A stretch of DNA of 64,000 nt. Source: Entonaema liquescens. Lineage: Eukaryota; Ascomycota; Sordariomycetes; Xylariales; Xylariaceae. A model generated the notes under the pieces. The model had not been told where the DNA came from, made no database searches, and saw only the letters and a program-made list of their open reading frames with translations. Numbering within the stretch: position 1 is the stretch's first letter; the number at the start of each line of letters is the position of its first letter. The DNA lies in contig CADCSX010000014.1 of the NCBI GenBank assembly GCA_902805475.1, positions 248,001-312,000 on the forward strand. The letters are read 5' to 3'. Positions 1 to 10,264 of this stretch are shown piece after piece. The position numbers and the translations under genes were made by a program.

Positions 1-1506
1 AATGACCTTCTTCTAGCCATCCCTGAGCTGACCGGTGACGCTCCGACGAAACCCTCGTCTGGCCGAAGATCTTTGCCTAGTGCCAAGGGTTCTGTGCCCC
101 CGACGGAAAGATCGACGCCGGTACCTACCGAAGCTCTAGAAGTCACCCGTGAAAGGCTGCTACTTAAAGACGACGGAATAGTTGTAACCGAGCCTCCGAT
201 GTATGCCGGTATCCCTCTTGAACGGATTGATAAGGACCACCCGTATTGGGACGCTGAGTGGGAACCTTTGGAGGCTATCATCCAACCACAGTTGGACAAG
301 TGGAAAGAGAAGCTGGACCAGCTTAGACGAGATCCTCAAGCTATTCGCCATACGGTTTTTCTTGCCAACCGCCAAGTCAACAGAGGCCAGTCCGTCGTTA
401 ACTTCCTGAAGGATGGAGAGTGGCACCCCTACCAGTTTGTGGGGAAGGAGATGATGAACAAGTTCTACAAGACGTTTATCAACTACGATACAATGTTCCG
501 CCTTGTGAACGTGCACGAGGAGCTCAAGAAATTCGACCTGGATATGACCCCGCTCGAATGGCTACGTCAACGAATGCACGATATCGCGGAAGCGCAGGGG
601 GATAAATTCAACTTATCCAAGATAACCCACGATCTGTACCACGACGCCAGCCTAAAGCTCTTGAGAGAGAAGCATGGCTTCGGCAACATCGGGCGACCTT
701 CAGGTTATAAACTCAGGGAAAAAGATCCGGAAAAGGCGGCTGCCAAAAAGATTAAACAGGAATCGACTGGTTCGGTACGACGCAAGGCCCGCCGCTCTAT
801 TGGACAGGTTGATCCGGATGACACGCCTAGCGTTGAAGACATGCAGAAGGGATCCGATCAGCCACAAGAAGTCCTGGAGCCTGTGACACCGCGCTTACAG
901 AAGCGACAACGCCTTGAACCGGCGCCTTTACCTTCGCCCCCCAAGCCGGAACCTGAAGAGGATGATCTTGAATACAGCGGGTGGACGTCGACGGATTCCT
1001 TTTCTGCCGGTCGAATCATGCACATGGACTGGCGCGTATACCAGATCAAGACTCACGACTTGACCACGAGCACGGAAGTTACCCAATACTGGACTTGGAA
1101 GCCGGAGAAGGGGTTGTTCGAACACCAAGTGCTACGAGATGTTCATCCCAAGGTAACTTGGGGATTCTATCAAAAGCCGATCAACTTCGACCTGTCTGTA
1201 GAAGAGATCAAGGAGATCAAGTACGCGCCAGACAGTCAAAAGGTGCTGGTATCGGTTACCGACGAGAAACGCAACTGCGTCCTAGCCTACTTCAAGAGGG
1301 AGCGAACCAAGAGACGATTCCTCGCTTTCGCTAAAAGAAAGGGAATCAAGCTTGTGAAGAGCACAGGGTAAGTAAATCGAAACTATGACGATATAAAACT
1401 GTTCTACTAGGCCTACCGCTAACAACCAATTTACAGTGCGCAACTCGAGAACTCGTGGGACACGATGGAGTCCAAGACGATGCCGAACGAGGATTCAGAT
1501 ACGTGA
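1..1506 (+). CDS. Unidentified fungal protein, 5'-partial
   Basis: The reading frame is open from the first base of the window, so the start lies upstream. Exon 1 runs to 1367 and a 69-nt intron (1368-1436, GTAAGT donor, CTAAC branch, TTACAG acceptor) leads to a short last exon 1437-1506. The visible part is about 478 residues. An acidic and aromatic-rich segment with several Trp and Tyr (such as HPYWDAEWEP) is followed by a helical region, then a basic KK/RR-rich linker and a Pro/Glu-rich stretch. A more conserved-looking C-terminal section contains GWTSTDSFSAGRIMHMDW. The basic linker could be a nuclear localisation signal (inference). I do not recognise the family. The coding call is strong because of the long frame and the consistent splice junction. 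Confidence 0.8.
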
Positions 1507-3047
1507 ACGCATTCAACTGCTCGCATATTGTCTTTTATTCCCAGCCTTCGTTGTTATTTTTTCACTTTATAGATTTGGGTTTGCGGCATTCTACGGACTT
1601 CGACATCATCTGTCGACTGCGCGAAGGAATTTAATACAGGACCACCGCAAGGAAACCGGAGGCTTTTCGTCATTTTCGTTGTTTTTTCTCGATTCCATCA
1701 CCAGCAACCAGCACTTTGCATTTTTGCGTCTCTCGTTGTCTTCCTTTTGTTTTTTTTTTCATATCGCGGCATCAGCATGGATGAATTTGGCAGGGCGGGA
1801 AAATCGGCCGGACGAACGGATGGACAAAAGGGTGGATAAGGTGGACACGCGCCTTCAAATTAAGGCGAGCTGGCTAATAACGAGATCAGAGAGTATTTTT
1901 GAGAGAATAGAGAATGGACGGGTTTTAGTGGCAACACGAACAACACCCCCCTTCTACTACTTGCTCGCCTTGTACTTTTTTTGCACGGACGTTTTGGGTC
2001 TGATCTCGCCCACTCCGATGCGTATTTGCATTACTTTTTCTTGTTTTTGTCTTTTATTTCCCCCCATTTTCAAACCCCCTTTACCCCCTTTACCCCTCTA
2101 ATGATGAGTTTGTACAACTACCCACGTATGTACTGCATAGACAGGCCGCCACGGCCAAGGAGGCACGGCGAAAAGGGCATAGGCAAATGGAATATGCGTT
2201 GTGTTTTGTATCTTGTTTAGCCCCCGATTGGCTTATTGTCTGCTTGTACTCATGGAAGCTACCTAATTACTTGGAACTCGTGTGAAAGTGAGAAGAAGAA
2301 AAAGCACTAATACAAAAATAGCTTTATTTTTTTGGGACCTATAAACATCGTTGATTCGAAGAGATACGTTATGAAGGATGCGTAGTGCGTAGGCGTAAAG
2401 TGGTAGGACATATATATATAAAAGTAAGGGCGAACGTAGTTCCACGATTAGGATTGGGATTGGGATGGGGAAATACGCATTTTACGCATTGAGAACTCAT
2501 TTAGGGGAAAGACGAGCCCCACACCGTTCCCGACGTTCTGGCATAGGCATGTAGGCGATCCCTGTGAAATCTGTAATGCGTAGACCATACATACAGTAGC
2601 GGCAGATCCGTCAACCGCGTGCGTTAGGGGGGGTAGGGGGGTCAAGGTACCCTCGTGGCAAAATGAAAAAGGAAAAACAAGTAAAAGAATAAAAAAAAAA
2701 GGGCCCCCAAATATTATCTTGGGGATGGATGGGACGGCCTGGCCGGCGACCCTGATTTTTCTTTTTTGGCTTGCTGCTTGCTGCACGCTACATGTACCTA
2801 ATTTACATACATATATACATACATACATATACTCCGCCACCCCTGCTATTCCATCGGCCCAGCCAAGCCAAGCCGGGAGGAAGCGGGCTCTGCTATGCAT
2901 TGGGTATACTACCTATCTATGTACATGCATAGTACTTAAGTCCAGTATGTATTTAATTACATAGGTACTTTAGGTAGTTAAGTGGTACGTGAATAGTTAT
3001 AGAAGAGCAGCATTTGTAAGAGTTCGCAGTACGCTTAGTTGGTTATA
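1507..3047. other. Intergenic: 3' flank of gene 1 and spacer
   Basis: T-rich sequence after 1506 is probably the 3' UTR. Further on are G and A homopolymers near 2620-2700 and a CATA/TACA microsatellite near 2804-2832. Several open frames of 60-220 codons are present on both strands, but they are low-complexity, lack family resemblance and have no splice support. No gene is called. Confidence 0.6.
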
Positions 3048-4213
3048 TTATTCTGATCGAACTAATGATTTTTTGCTCTGATGGTAGCCCTGTCCCTTCC
3101 TATCCAACCATTCAAAACTAGCCTTATCCATCATAGTGATATGCAGGTTCTCCACGTCGTCTTCCTGCTGCAGCCGCGGGTCCAAGTTCCAATATTCCCC
3201 AATCTCTCGAGCCGCCCTTAGTAGTTGCTCTTGGAAATCCGGATGGTAAACTTTGCGGAAATCTCCCTTAACCTTTGAGCTGGTATTGATGAATGCCTCG
3301 GGGTTAAACTTCACAGACATCCAAACGAAGGCCATCGTGAAAGCAATCCAGTGCTTTGCTTTCTTTGCTTTCTTTGCTTTCTTTGCTTCCTTTGCTGTGT
3401 TAACTCCTGGAGGTCGACGGAACTCCACGGATCCGGATTTGCCTTCTTTTGAAGGCTGTAGGTTCCATGCAAAATATTTTGACGGGCTTATGAAGTCCAC
3501 GATTTCGTCTCGGTCCATTGAATCAAGCTTTTCGTATATCGACTGAGTACCCTTCAGAGGCCCTTTCTCCTCCACTTCTCTTCGAACTTGTGGTGCGCGA
3601 AGGTTCGACCGACAGAATCTAGTGGCCCTGTCTTGCTGCGACAAGGGAGCGCATCTTGCTGTGGCCGGCTCCTAGAATGCCACTGCCTTCGCTAGGCCTC
3701 TTAGCTGGTTTATGGTGAAGTGGCCTTCCTGGAAAGATATATGTATATGAAACCCGCACGAAGTATCCTTCCGGAATTCGAAATACTGGTGCAAAGTACT
3801 CCATAGCAAGCCGATCTTCTTTGTCCATCCATCATCGGCAACTAGGACCGGGGATACGATTTCAATAGGGTCTTCATGACTATCAGTTTTACTATCTATC
3901 ATCTCAGATGCTCACTATACTTACAGAATCCGTCCTGGATGTGATGCTTGCTTAGCGAACCGTCGAGCATCAAATTCCATGAACCGTAGTTTGGTTTTTC
4001 TTGTTCGGACGCGTCGAAGACCACACTTTTCAACCCGGCATTGGTCAGTATCTGGGCTATTTCATCTAAGAGACGGAAACCGAAACGACGCTGCTGTGAT
4101 ACGGTCGAGCCATCGGGGGGCAGCTGCAAATCACTCATAGTTTTGGGGCGAATCAGAACTTCGAACTCGCATCCGAAGCAGAAGGGTAAGCTTCTGTCTT
4201 CATCAAGAGTCAT
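3048..4213 (-). pseudogene. Amidoligase-fold protein (Amidoligase_2 type), interrupted
   Basis: The minus-strand product matches the fungal putative amidoligase family, a glutamine-synthetase/GCS-like fold that forms amide bonds. Visible landmarks in order are FGCEFEVLIRPK near the N-terminus, a W..MLDGSLS segment, IEIVSPVL, SCGFHIHIS and a C-terminal helical half. The start chosen is the ATG at 4211-4213, just before FGCEFE. Two breaks are visible. Near 3899-3925 the frame changes by one; a GTAAGT sits there, but the only intron that restores frame would be 29 nt. At 3672-3674 an in-frame TAG interrupts AKAVAF/EPATARC, where Trp is expected; the frame then runs on unbroken to 3048. A 9-bp repeat at 3354-3396 encodes Lys-Ala-Lys units. 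It could be a pseudogene, or a gene with sequencing errors plus one short intron. The adjacent GGCT-type gene upstream is on the same strand. Confidence 0.65.
3354..3396. repeat. 9-bp tandem repeat inside the amidoligase gene
   Basis: About 4.7 copies of CTTTGCTTT lie on the plus strand. On the minus (coding) strand they read in frame as repeated Lys-Ala-Lys, giving a short basic insertion within the catalytic half of the amidoligase-like product. Confidence 0.85.
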
Positions 4214-4996
4214 TTCTTTCTCTGGGCTCGGCGCGGATCGCTACTCCGCGGCAGACTCTGACTGCCAACTTCCTTCGTCGGAATTCGATTGTTCACTATG
4301 GGGACTCATTGTGGGCACAGGGAAGAATGTCTATCAAGTAATATTTGGGGCCAGAGCGGGTTTCAAAAAGAGCGAAGATAAATTAGTATGATGATGCTTG
4401 AGAGAAGAATAGATGCCAAGTGGCCTGACTGGAGCGGGCCTTTATATACTTTCCTATCGCCCAGAACGTAATAGTCAATTCCCTTTTGGAATCCTTACCA
4501 CTCCTAGCAGCAAATGCTTTACTTATTACTTACTTTAGAACTCTTACCACTAATTTTTCGCTATAGCTTTAGGTACTTATTAGCTTTATGATGACTCGTA
4601 GGTCCGTTCGCTTCGAACTCTGGTTCTCGCGTCTCAAATAATAAACGCGTTTTATGCATAACACCACGGAAGATATCGAAATTACTGTCTGGACAAGTAT
4701 ATTTTCAATTAAGCCTATTAATATCGCTTCGTCGTTGTTGAGCCTCGACCGCTTCGTACCACAATGTTGACAGCCATAAGAACAGCCAGTCTACCCCATA
4801 CCCGAACCGTATAATAATAACCATTAATCGCTAGGTGACGAAGGCTTCAAAGATAAAAAACAAAAGGCCCTTTCGACTTATTTCCACTACCGCGAAACAT
4901 TTCCATCGTCCAACCCAAAGCCAACTCTCTTGGCCGATAACAAGCCCGACGGTAGCGTCAGACTTGTTCTTCAAAACATCCCCCACTAAGTAAAGG
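4214..4996. other. Intergenic between GGCT-like and amidoligase-like genes
   Basis: Spacer of about 0.8 kb between two genes on the same strand. It should hold the 3' UTR of the GGCT-like gene and the promoter of the amidoligase-like gene. No coding frame with recognisable content was seen. Confidence 0.5.
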
Positions 4997-5979
4997 CTAT
5001 TCATCGACCTCGCCGATAAACCGAAATGTAAGCCCCCTTATTTTCTTGTCGTTCAGCTGGATTTCACACCGGACCACGTCGTACTTGTCAGTCTCGTATA
5101 GCTGGAGACAATGCTCCTGGTCCTGGTTTTCTACAAGAAACGCGTGGCCTTGTACCACCTTTTGTCGTCGATGGCGTCAACCAGTGCTTTGTACTTGCCA
5201 CCCCACGTCTTGAGGGCGGCACGAGCTACGCTCGCAGGGTAGTAAGAAGGGTGATCACAACCCAGGAGACGCTTTAAGACCGATGGGTCGGCGAGAGTAC
5301 CATAAAAGAAGTACCAGACTGGGTATTGATTCTGTGCTGGAGCCAGTGCTGGATTGTCCATTGAGTTAATGCGATGTTGTGGCATGGTGGCATCAATTCC
5401 GAGGCTGGGGTACGCCGACCACGGGGATAAATCCTTCTCTGCTTTCGAATATCGAACAAACGTAGGCTGAAACTGCGATCCTCGGTCGGAAAGATAGTTG
5501 AGGAGCGTGTCTTTGGCGGCGTCACTGACCTTGCAGAAGGTCGTGGGTTGCCCTGAGTCGTCTGTACCGCTGAAATCTGGAGGGGTTTCGAGTAGTTGTG
5601 CAGCCAACTTCACCTGCGCTACGCTACTAAACGGTCCTTCAAGCTTCAGGAGATAGAAAGAGGGCTTCTTCGCTTTCTCCTTGGCCTTTTGGCGTACGAC
5701 CATGCTAGTACAGGTGGTTAAGCTGCAGGAATGTTCGTAAGCCTCCTTGTCGTATCCTTGTGCTTCCTTCTCTACACGCACAATATCCCAATGAGAATCC
5801 GTAACAAGAACACGAGATAGGTCCGTTCGGTGTTCTTGGATTTTCTGTGTAGCTTGGGCATATGTATAACCAAACAGCGACTGCCATCTCTTGATGTCGT
5901 CGCTATCTATCTCGTCTAGTTGCTGTGGTTGCTGGATGGCAACTTGGGCCATCGACTCAAGCTCGTCTAGGAAGTCCAT
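4997..5979 (-). CDS. AIG2/gamma-glutamylcyclotransferase-like protein, one frame break
   Basis: Single-exon gene of about 327 residues once one missing base is allowed for. The N-terminal half (to about residue 215) is an extension with a helical segment including WQSLFGYTYAQATQKIQEHR. The C-terminal half is a GGCT/AIG2 fold: the substrate-loop signature VWYFFYGTLADPSVLKRLLG, then WGGKYKALV, a VQGHAFLVEN strand and LQLYETDKY. This family cyclises gamma-glutamyl groups or releases gamma-glutamyl amines. The frame breaks at 5160-5163 (four T on plus, AAAA in the coding strand); with five A the fold continues without interruption to a stop at 4997-4999. Without that base the protein would end early at 5131 and lack the last strands. 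I read it as a functional gene with a homopolymer error. The specific substrate is unknown. Confidence 0.75.
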
Positions 5980-7144
5980 TGCTGTAGATTTCTATAAACA
6001 CGATAGATACAGTTGTTCGTCGATGTTTGGACTCTGGGAATAATAGCAGATGCTGAATACTGCTGCAAGTTGAATAAGAGGGTTGATAAAGTTGTTGATA
6101 ATTGTTTCTGTAACTTGGGTGTTGTCTCGAAGGCAGATGTGTGATTGTGGTGCTTGATTGACAAGAAAGATTTTAGAAAAATCTGCTACAGAGGAGGGCG
6201 AGGCCGTGTTTATACATATATTCTCTCTACCTACTACGCTTTGGGCATGCCTTGGATTATTGGATTAAAGTTACCTATTCCATACCTAGCTTAAAGGTTG
6301 ATGGTATAAACTAGTCATTCACAACAAATGAACAATTTGATATCTGAGCCTATAAACTTAATTGATGCACAAATACAACTTTGAGGAACTAAGAAGACAA
6401 TCGCTTTGTGATTAGACCCCGGTTCAGCTACAGGATTGGAACTATCATACTCGCCCAGCGTTTTCATTTGAGTTCTGACTTATCTGTGGTATATCGTATT
6501 AGCTTGTAATCGTCCTACAGTCTTCATCAAGGTTAAGGAGTCTTCAATGCGTACTTCTCATCGTAATCGCCTCAAAGTCTAGTCTTATTAGCGCTGGTTT
6601 TGCTATAGTTAGTCTTATTCATACTCTAGTTCTAGCATACCTAGCCACTTACTCTTCAAATTTTAGTACTACACCTAATGGGATGGCATCGAAGTAACTC
6701 TAAAGCTTAAGTACGCCCGGCATTTTGTATTAGATAAGTTAGAATGCTATCTTATAACTAAGCCCAGACAGAACGCCAAGCATTGGGGCTTTGGTAATTA
6801 CAGGTACATAGTACCTGAGCTGCTACTTAAGGCACATCCATGGATCTATTTAGTCATCCCGGAAAATCTTATCAGACCTAATCCGCACCCCCACTAAAAC
6901 CCGCTATCGATTGGTGTATCGCGATTCGCAACTCGCAACTCGCAACTCTCTGCCCGTCAAATTCGAGATTCGAACAATACCTCATTGCAGTGGTCAATCT
7001 CCGTCGAAGCTTCGACTCCCCCTCCTCTGTTTTATAAGCGGGTCGACGCGGTTGCGACGAGAGAATATCGATTAGAAAAAGAAGAAGAAAAACAATATAT
7101 TCCTCGTGCGCTCCATGTGAGCAAGCAGCAACCGACTTACAAAC
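5980..7144. other. Intergenic, divergent promoter region
   Basis: About 1.2 kb separates the minus-strand GGCT-like gene from plus-strand bS6m. It is AT-leaning with no convincing coding frame. A tandem GCAACTC (three copies) lies near 6926-6947, shortly upstream of the ribosomal protein gene. Confidence 0.5.
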
Positions 7145-7641
7145 ATGCTGTACGAGTTAATTGGAATCGTGGGTTCACTTTTTTTTCCCTTGTTGCCTTT
7201 TTCTAATCTACAGGAGACATCTACTAACACCCAACCCCAGGTCCGACCGGGCAATCTCGCCGAAGTGAAGGAGTACGTTCTCCATCCCCATTCCCGTCTC
7301 CGCATCGAATCTCCCAAACCGTGAACACACCACATCCCGCTAACCAAGCCCCCGCAGAATCGTCCTCACAGCCGGGCAGCTGATCCTACAACAAAAGGCG
7401 TGATCCGCGGCATATCCAACTGGGGCGTGTTCCTGCTTCCCAAGGCCACGAGCGTGCACCAGATGCGCCACCACTCGGGACACTACTTTGCCATGCGCTT
7501 CGACGCCAGCGTCGGCACGCAGCAGGCCGTCCGCAACATGTTGGCGCTCGACCCCGCATGATCCGCCACGCCTCCGTGAAGCTCGGCGACGGCAAGCTCG
7601 ACACCATGAGCCGCTTCGGTGGGCCCGAGTGGTCGAAATAA
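7145..7641 (+). CDS. MRP17: Mitochondrial 37S ribosomal protein bS6m (MRP17/MRPS6 type), two frame breaks
   Basis: Three exons are supported by splice signals and frame: 7145-7168, 7241-7272 and 7358-7641. The introns have CTAAC-like branch points and CAG acceptors. The spliced product begins MLYELIGIV-RPGN and contains GVIRGISNWGVFLLPK and MRHHSGHYFAMRFDAS, the typical S6 beta-alpha-beta core, ending in GGPEWSK; about 113 residues is normal for the family. It binds 15S rRNA in the mitochondrial small subunit. Two single bases appear to be missing, one in GG at 7397-7398 (AAG GGC expected) and one in CCCC at 7552-7555 (CCC CGC expected). An essential gene with two homopolymer losses and otherwise perfect conservation points to assembly error rather than decay. 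Confidence 0.85.
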
Positions 7642-8619
7642 GTTAGCTAGCTTGTCGAGCGAGTGAGCTGAGAGAGATAAGACCAGGGCCTTCGAGCATG
7701 GGATGGTTTATACCAGGGTCAGGGTTGGGTGCGTAGGGAGGAGGTACTGTATATAAAGCTTCTAACCCACTTTACTTGGACTTTCCATCTCCTCAAAATT
7801 AGGGGCGTAAACTATCATCAGGGGCACAGGAGTAATGGTGTGTGCTCTTGGTGTCAGGGTCAGCAAAAGGATACCTATCTCGGGTAGGAGATGGTAACGG
7901 AAGCTCAATATAGAGGTTCTGGATGATACGAACCGTCGAGCTGGCTGTCGATATACTTGCACTCTGTATAAATATGATACAATATAAAGACCATACATAC
8001 CTATACTAAGAGTGCAAAAACGAACAGGGTAACATAACTTCCCAACCTTTCACGTGTAGAAGTACAGATGTATAGGATCCCTGGCTATCCGTTATTAACA
8101 CAGACAAATCTATTCGGCAGCTTCGAGTCGTAGTGCTGCACGTAATATAATAAATAGTGTTATCCACGTAGTAGTTACTGTGTATAAATGAGGCTACCCC
8201 CTTTTTACCAACTCCCATGCTGGCCCTTGACCCCGGACTCACCCACCGGAATTTACAGTTGAGAATTAGCACCAAAAGGAAAAAAGAATACCGCTACATG
8301 AAGACAGGAATTCGCTCGAATTCTTTTGTAATGTTTATGATAGGTATCTCAATTATTTGTTGAACCATCCCCTTCCCCTGCCATTGCCATATCTTCTTAA
8401 CGGGCTAAGGGGGTGATGGTTTAACGCAAAGTAAAGCTAATTCTCTCGTTCCGTAGCGCTGTGGTGATATGTCCTATATCGTCTCGCTTATTGTAATGAG
8501 CGAGCTTACCGAAACCCGGTCGTGATATTCGCATCTTCCCATGCTATGCTCCATATCATAATCCGCTCCAATGGAATGGATGCTGAGGTGACTAAGTCGA
8601 CTGGTTCAGGAATAACCGA
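7642..8619. other. Intergenic, convergent 3' flanks
   Basis: Spacer between the convergent bS6m and DCN1 genes. It should hold both 3' UTRs. Small open frames on the minus strand at 7762-7998 and 8006-8275 show no family resemblance, and nothing else is recognised. Confidence 0.5.
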
Positions 8620-10264
8620 TCAAGCATCGACGTCCATTTGCGACTCCTTGCGTTGGTACCAAGCTACAAAGTCATCGATAACGCCCGGCCAGGCTCCGTC
8701 TTCGCTCCAGAAGCTCAGTGTTTCGTCTGCGATGCTCTTAAGCGCAAACTCAAAAGTCTGATTCCACATGTCGCGACTAACCGACCGCGTCCAATTTCCT
8801 CGGAGAAACAATTCCCACTCTTCCAGCCATTCTATGCCCGTCATCTCTCCGATCCACAGCATTCCCGGCGGCTGGAAAAGTAGCTCCCAGTACAAGATTG
8901 CGTTGTCCAAGGAGAGCGCCCGCTGGTCTCCTTCTCGACCAACAACGAAGGCATATCGGTAGACCTTACGATATAGGTCTTTATCCTCGCTTAGCGAGTC
9001 GGCAAGACGCTTGAAGTACTGCTTCTGGCTTTCGACCTTAGGCTCGGCCCTGAATATCAGTTAGTTTTTTTTATCTTAATCAGTGCACTCAATTTGAATT
9101 CATTTTAGATTAGATGCTGCGCAAATTTGCGATGAACTTCGCAGACATAACGTCTATCGGCGATATGTAATCTATCAGATGGTTCGTGTAGAGGGATCTG
9201 CAAAGACTTACGCTGGGTGGGCTTTCCAGCCATTTATAAACCCTGTTCGGGTGATCTCGCCTATAGTGGGAGCTTGTACGAGTTCCATGGCAAGGAAAAG
9301 CGATGCATCTTCGAGGTTGACGCCAATAGAAGTTAGATAGGCCATGGACGAATCCGCACCGAGAGAATCTTTCGGGTCCTCCTCAGCGTCTATCTCACAT
9401 ATTAGTAGACTTATTTCTTAGGTTTATCTTAGCTAATCGTACTTCTCAGGCTGTCAAACAGCTTCGTTAGCTGTGATTCCTTGGTTGCAGATGACGTGCC
9501 GGAGCTACCCTGGAAATACCTGGACAACGTAGAGTTAGTAAGAATGAATTCGGAATAAAGACAGCATATACCAAAGAGAGGTTCACAAGATGTACAACTA
9601 GGAAACGTGTCTAACGACTAAGCGATATAAGGCAAGACAAGATAGTTTCGACATGATCTACACTATACATGACCTGGGAAGCTTGGTGACCTGAATGACC
9701 GAGATTACTTCAACGATATTGAACAACAACCAACCGCGGGCTGTTTGCCACGTCGTAAATCTTGATTCCCGTTCCGATCGGACACACAAAAAGTTGTGAG
9801 ACCGCATCTCGGCTGCTTTCCACAATCGGTGCTACAGGATCACGAACTTCCTGCCGCCCTATGAGAAATATACGCAAACCGTCGACAATACACCCAAGTT
9901 ACCAGAAAAAATGAAACAACCCGTATAGAATATCCATACTAGAAGTGATAAATAGAAAGATGAAATGCACTTACGAGTCAACGGCCTCGTTAAGCTTGTA
10001 GCCCGTGTTCTTGAGATACTATAGAGAAGGTGTAGTTAGCACAAGAGCATTCCGAGAAAAAATATACCGGTGAGGATTTAGGCAACATTAAAACAATGGG
10101 ACAAAGCAATTCGTCCGGTATGGTTGCCATATATATTAAACTATCGTAGACGTAAGTGGAAGATATGGGTGACAACGTACTCTCATGGCAGTCTTGTCCG
10201 TAGCGCCTGTTATCGATACGAAGCTGGCTACCGCCGCTTTCTGGACAGTGGATAGTGGTGGCAT
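8620..10264 (-). CDS. DCN1: Defective in cullin neddylation protein 1 (Dcn1)
   Basis: Five exons were reconstructed: 10264-10181, 10018-9975, 9519-9443, 9389-9212 and 9049-8620. Together they give an unbroken 270-residue product, the usual fungal Dcn1 length. The N-terminal UBA-like domain (about 1-50) includes VQKAAVASFVSITGATDKTA and YLKNTGYKLNEAVDSYFQG. The PONY/potentiating-neddylation domain (about 65-260) includes YLTSIGVNLEDASLFLAMEL, RTGFINGW, YRYAFVVGREGDQRALSL, ILYWELLF and EDGAWPGVIDDFVAW. It acts as a scaffold-type E3 that helps Ubc12 attach Rub1/NEDD8 to cullins. Exon junctions agree in phase throughout. Intron 2 (9520-9974) is unusually long for this window, about 455 nt. Confidence 0.92.

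Noticed and set aside
1436..2101. 221-codon plus-strand frame
   Set aside because: It overlaps the last exon of gene 1 in another frame and continues into T-rich 3' UTR; the translation is Phe/Ser/Leu low-complexity.
2448..2900. 150-codon minus-strand frame
   Set aside because: Built from microsatellite and homopolymer sequence, with no promoter, splice or family support.
3903..3931. 29-nt intron in the amidoligase gene
   Set aside because: It restores frame but is shorter than known functional fungal spliceosomal introns, so it was not used as a firm model.
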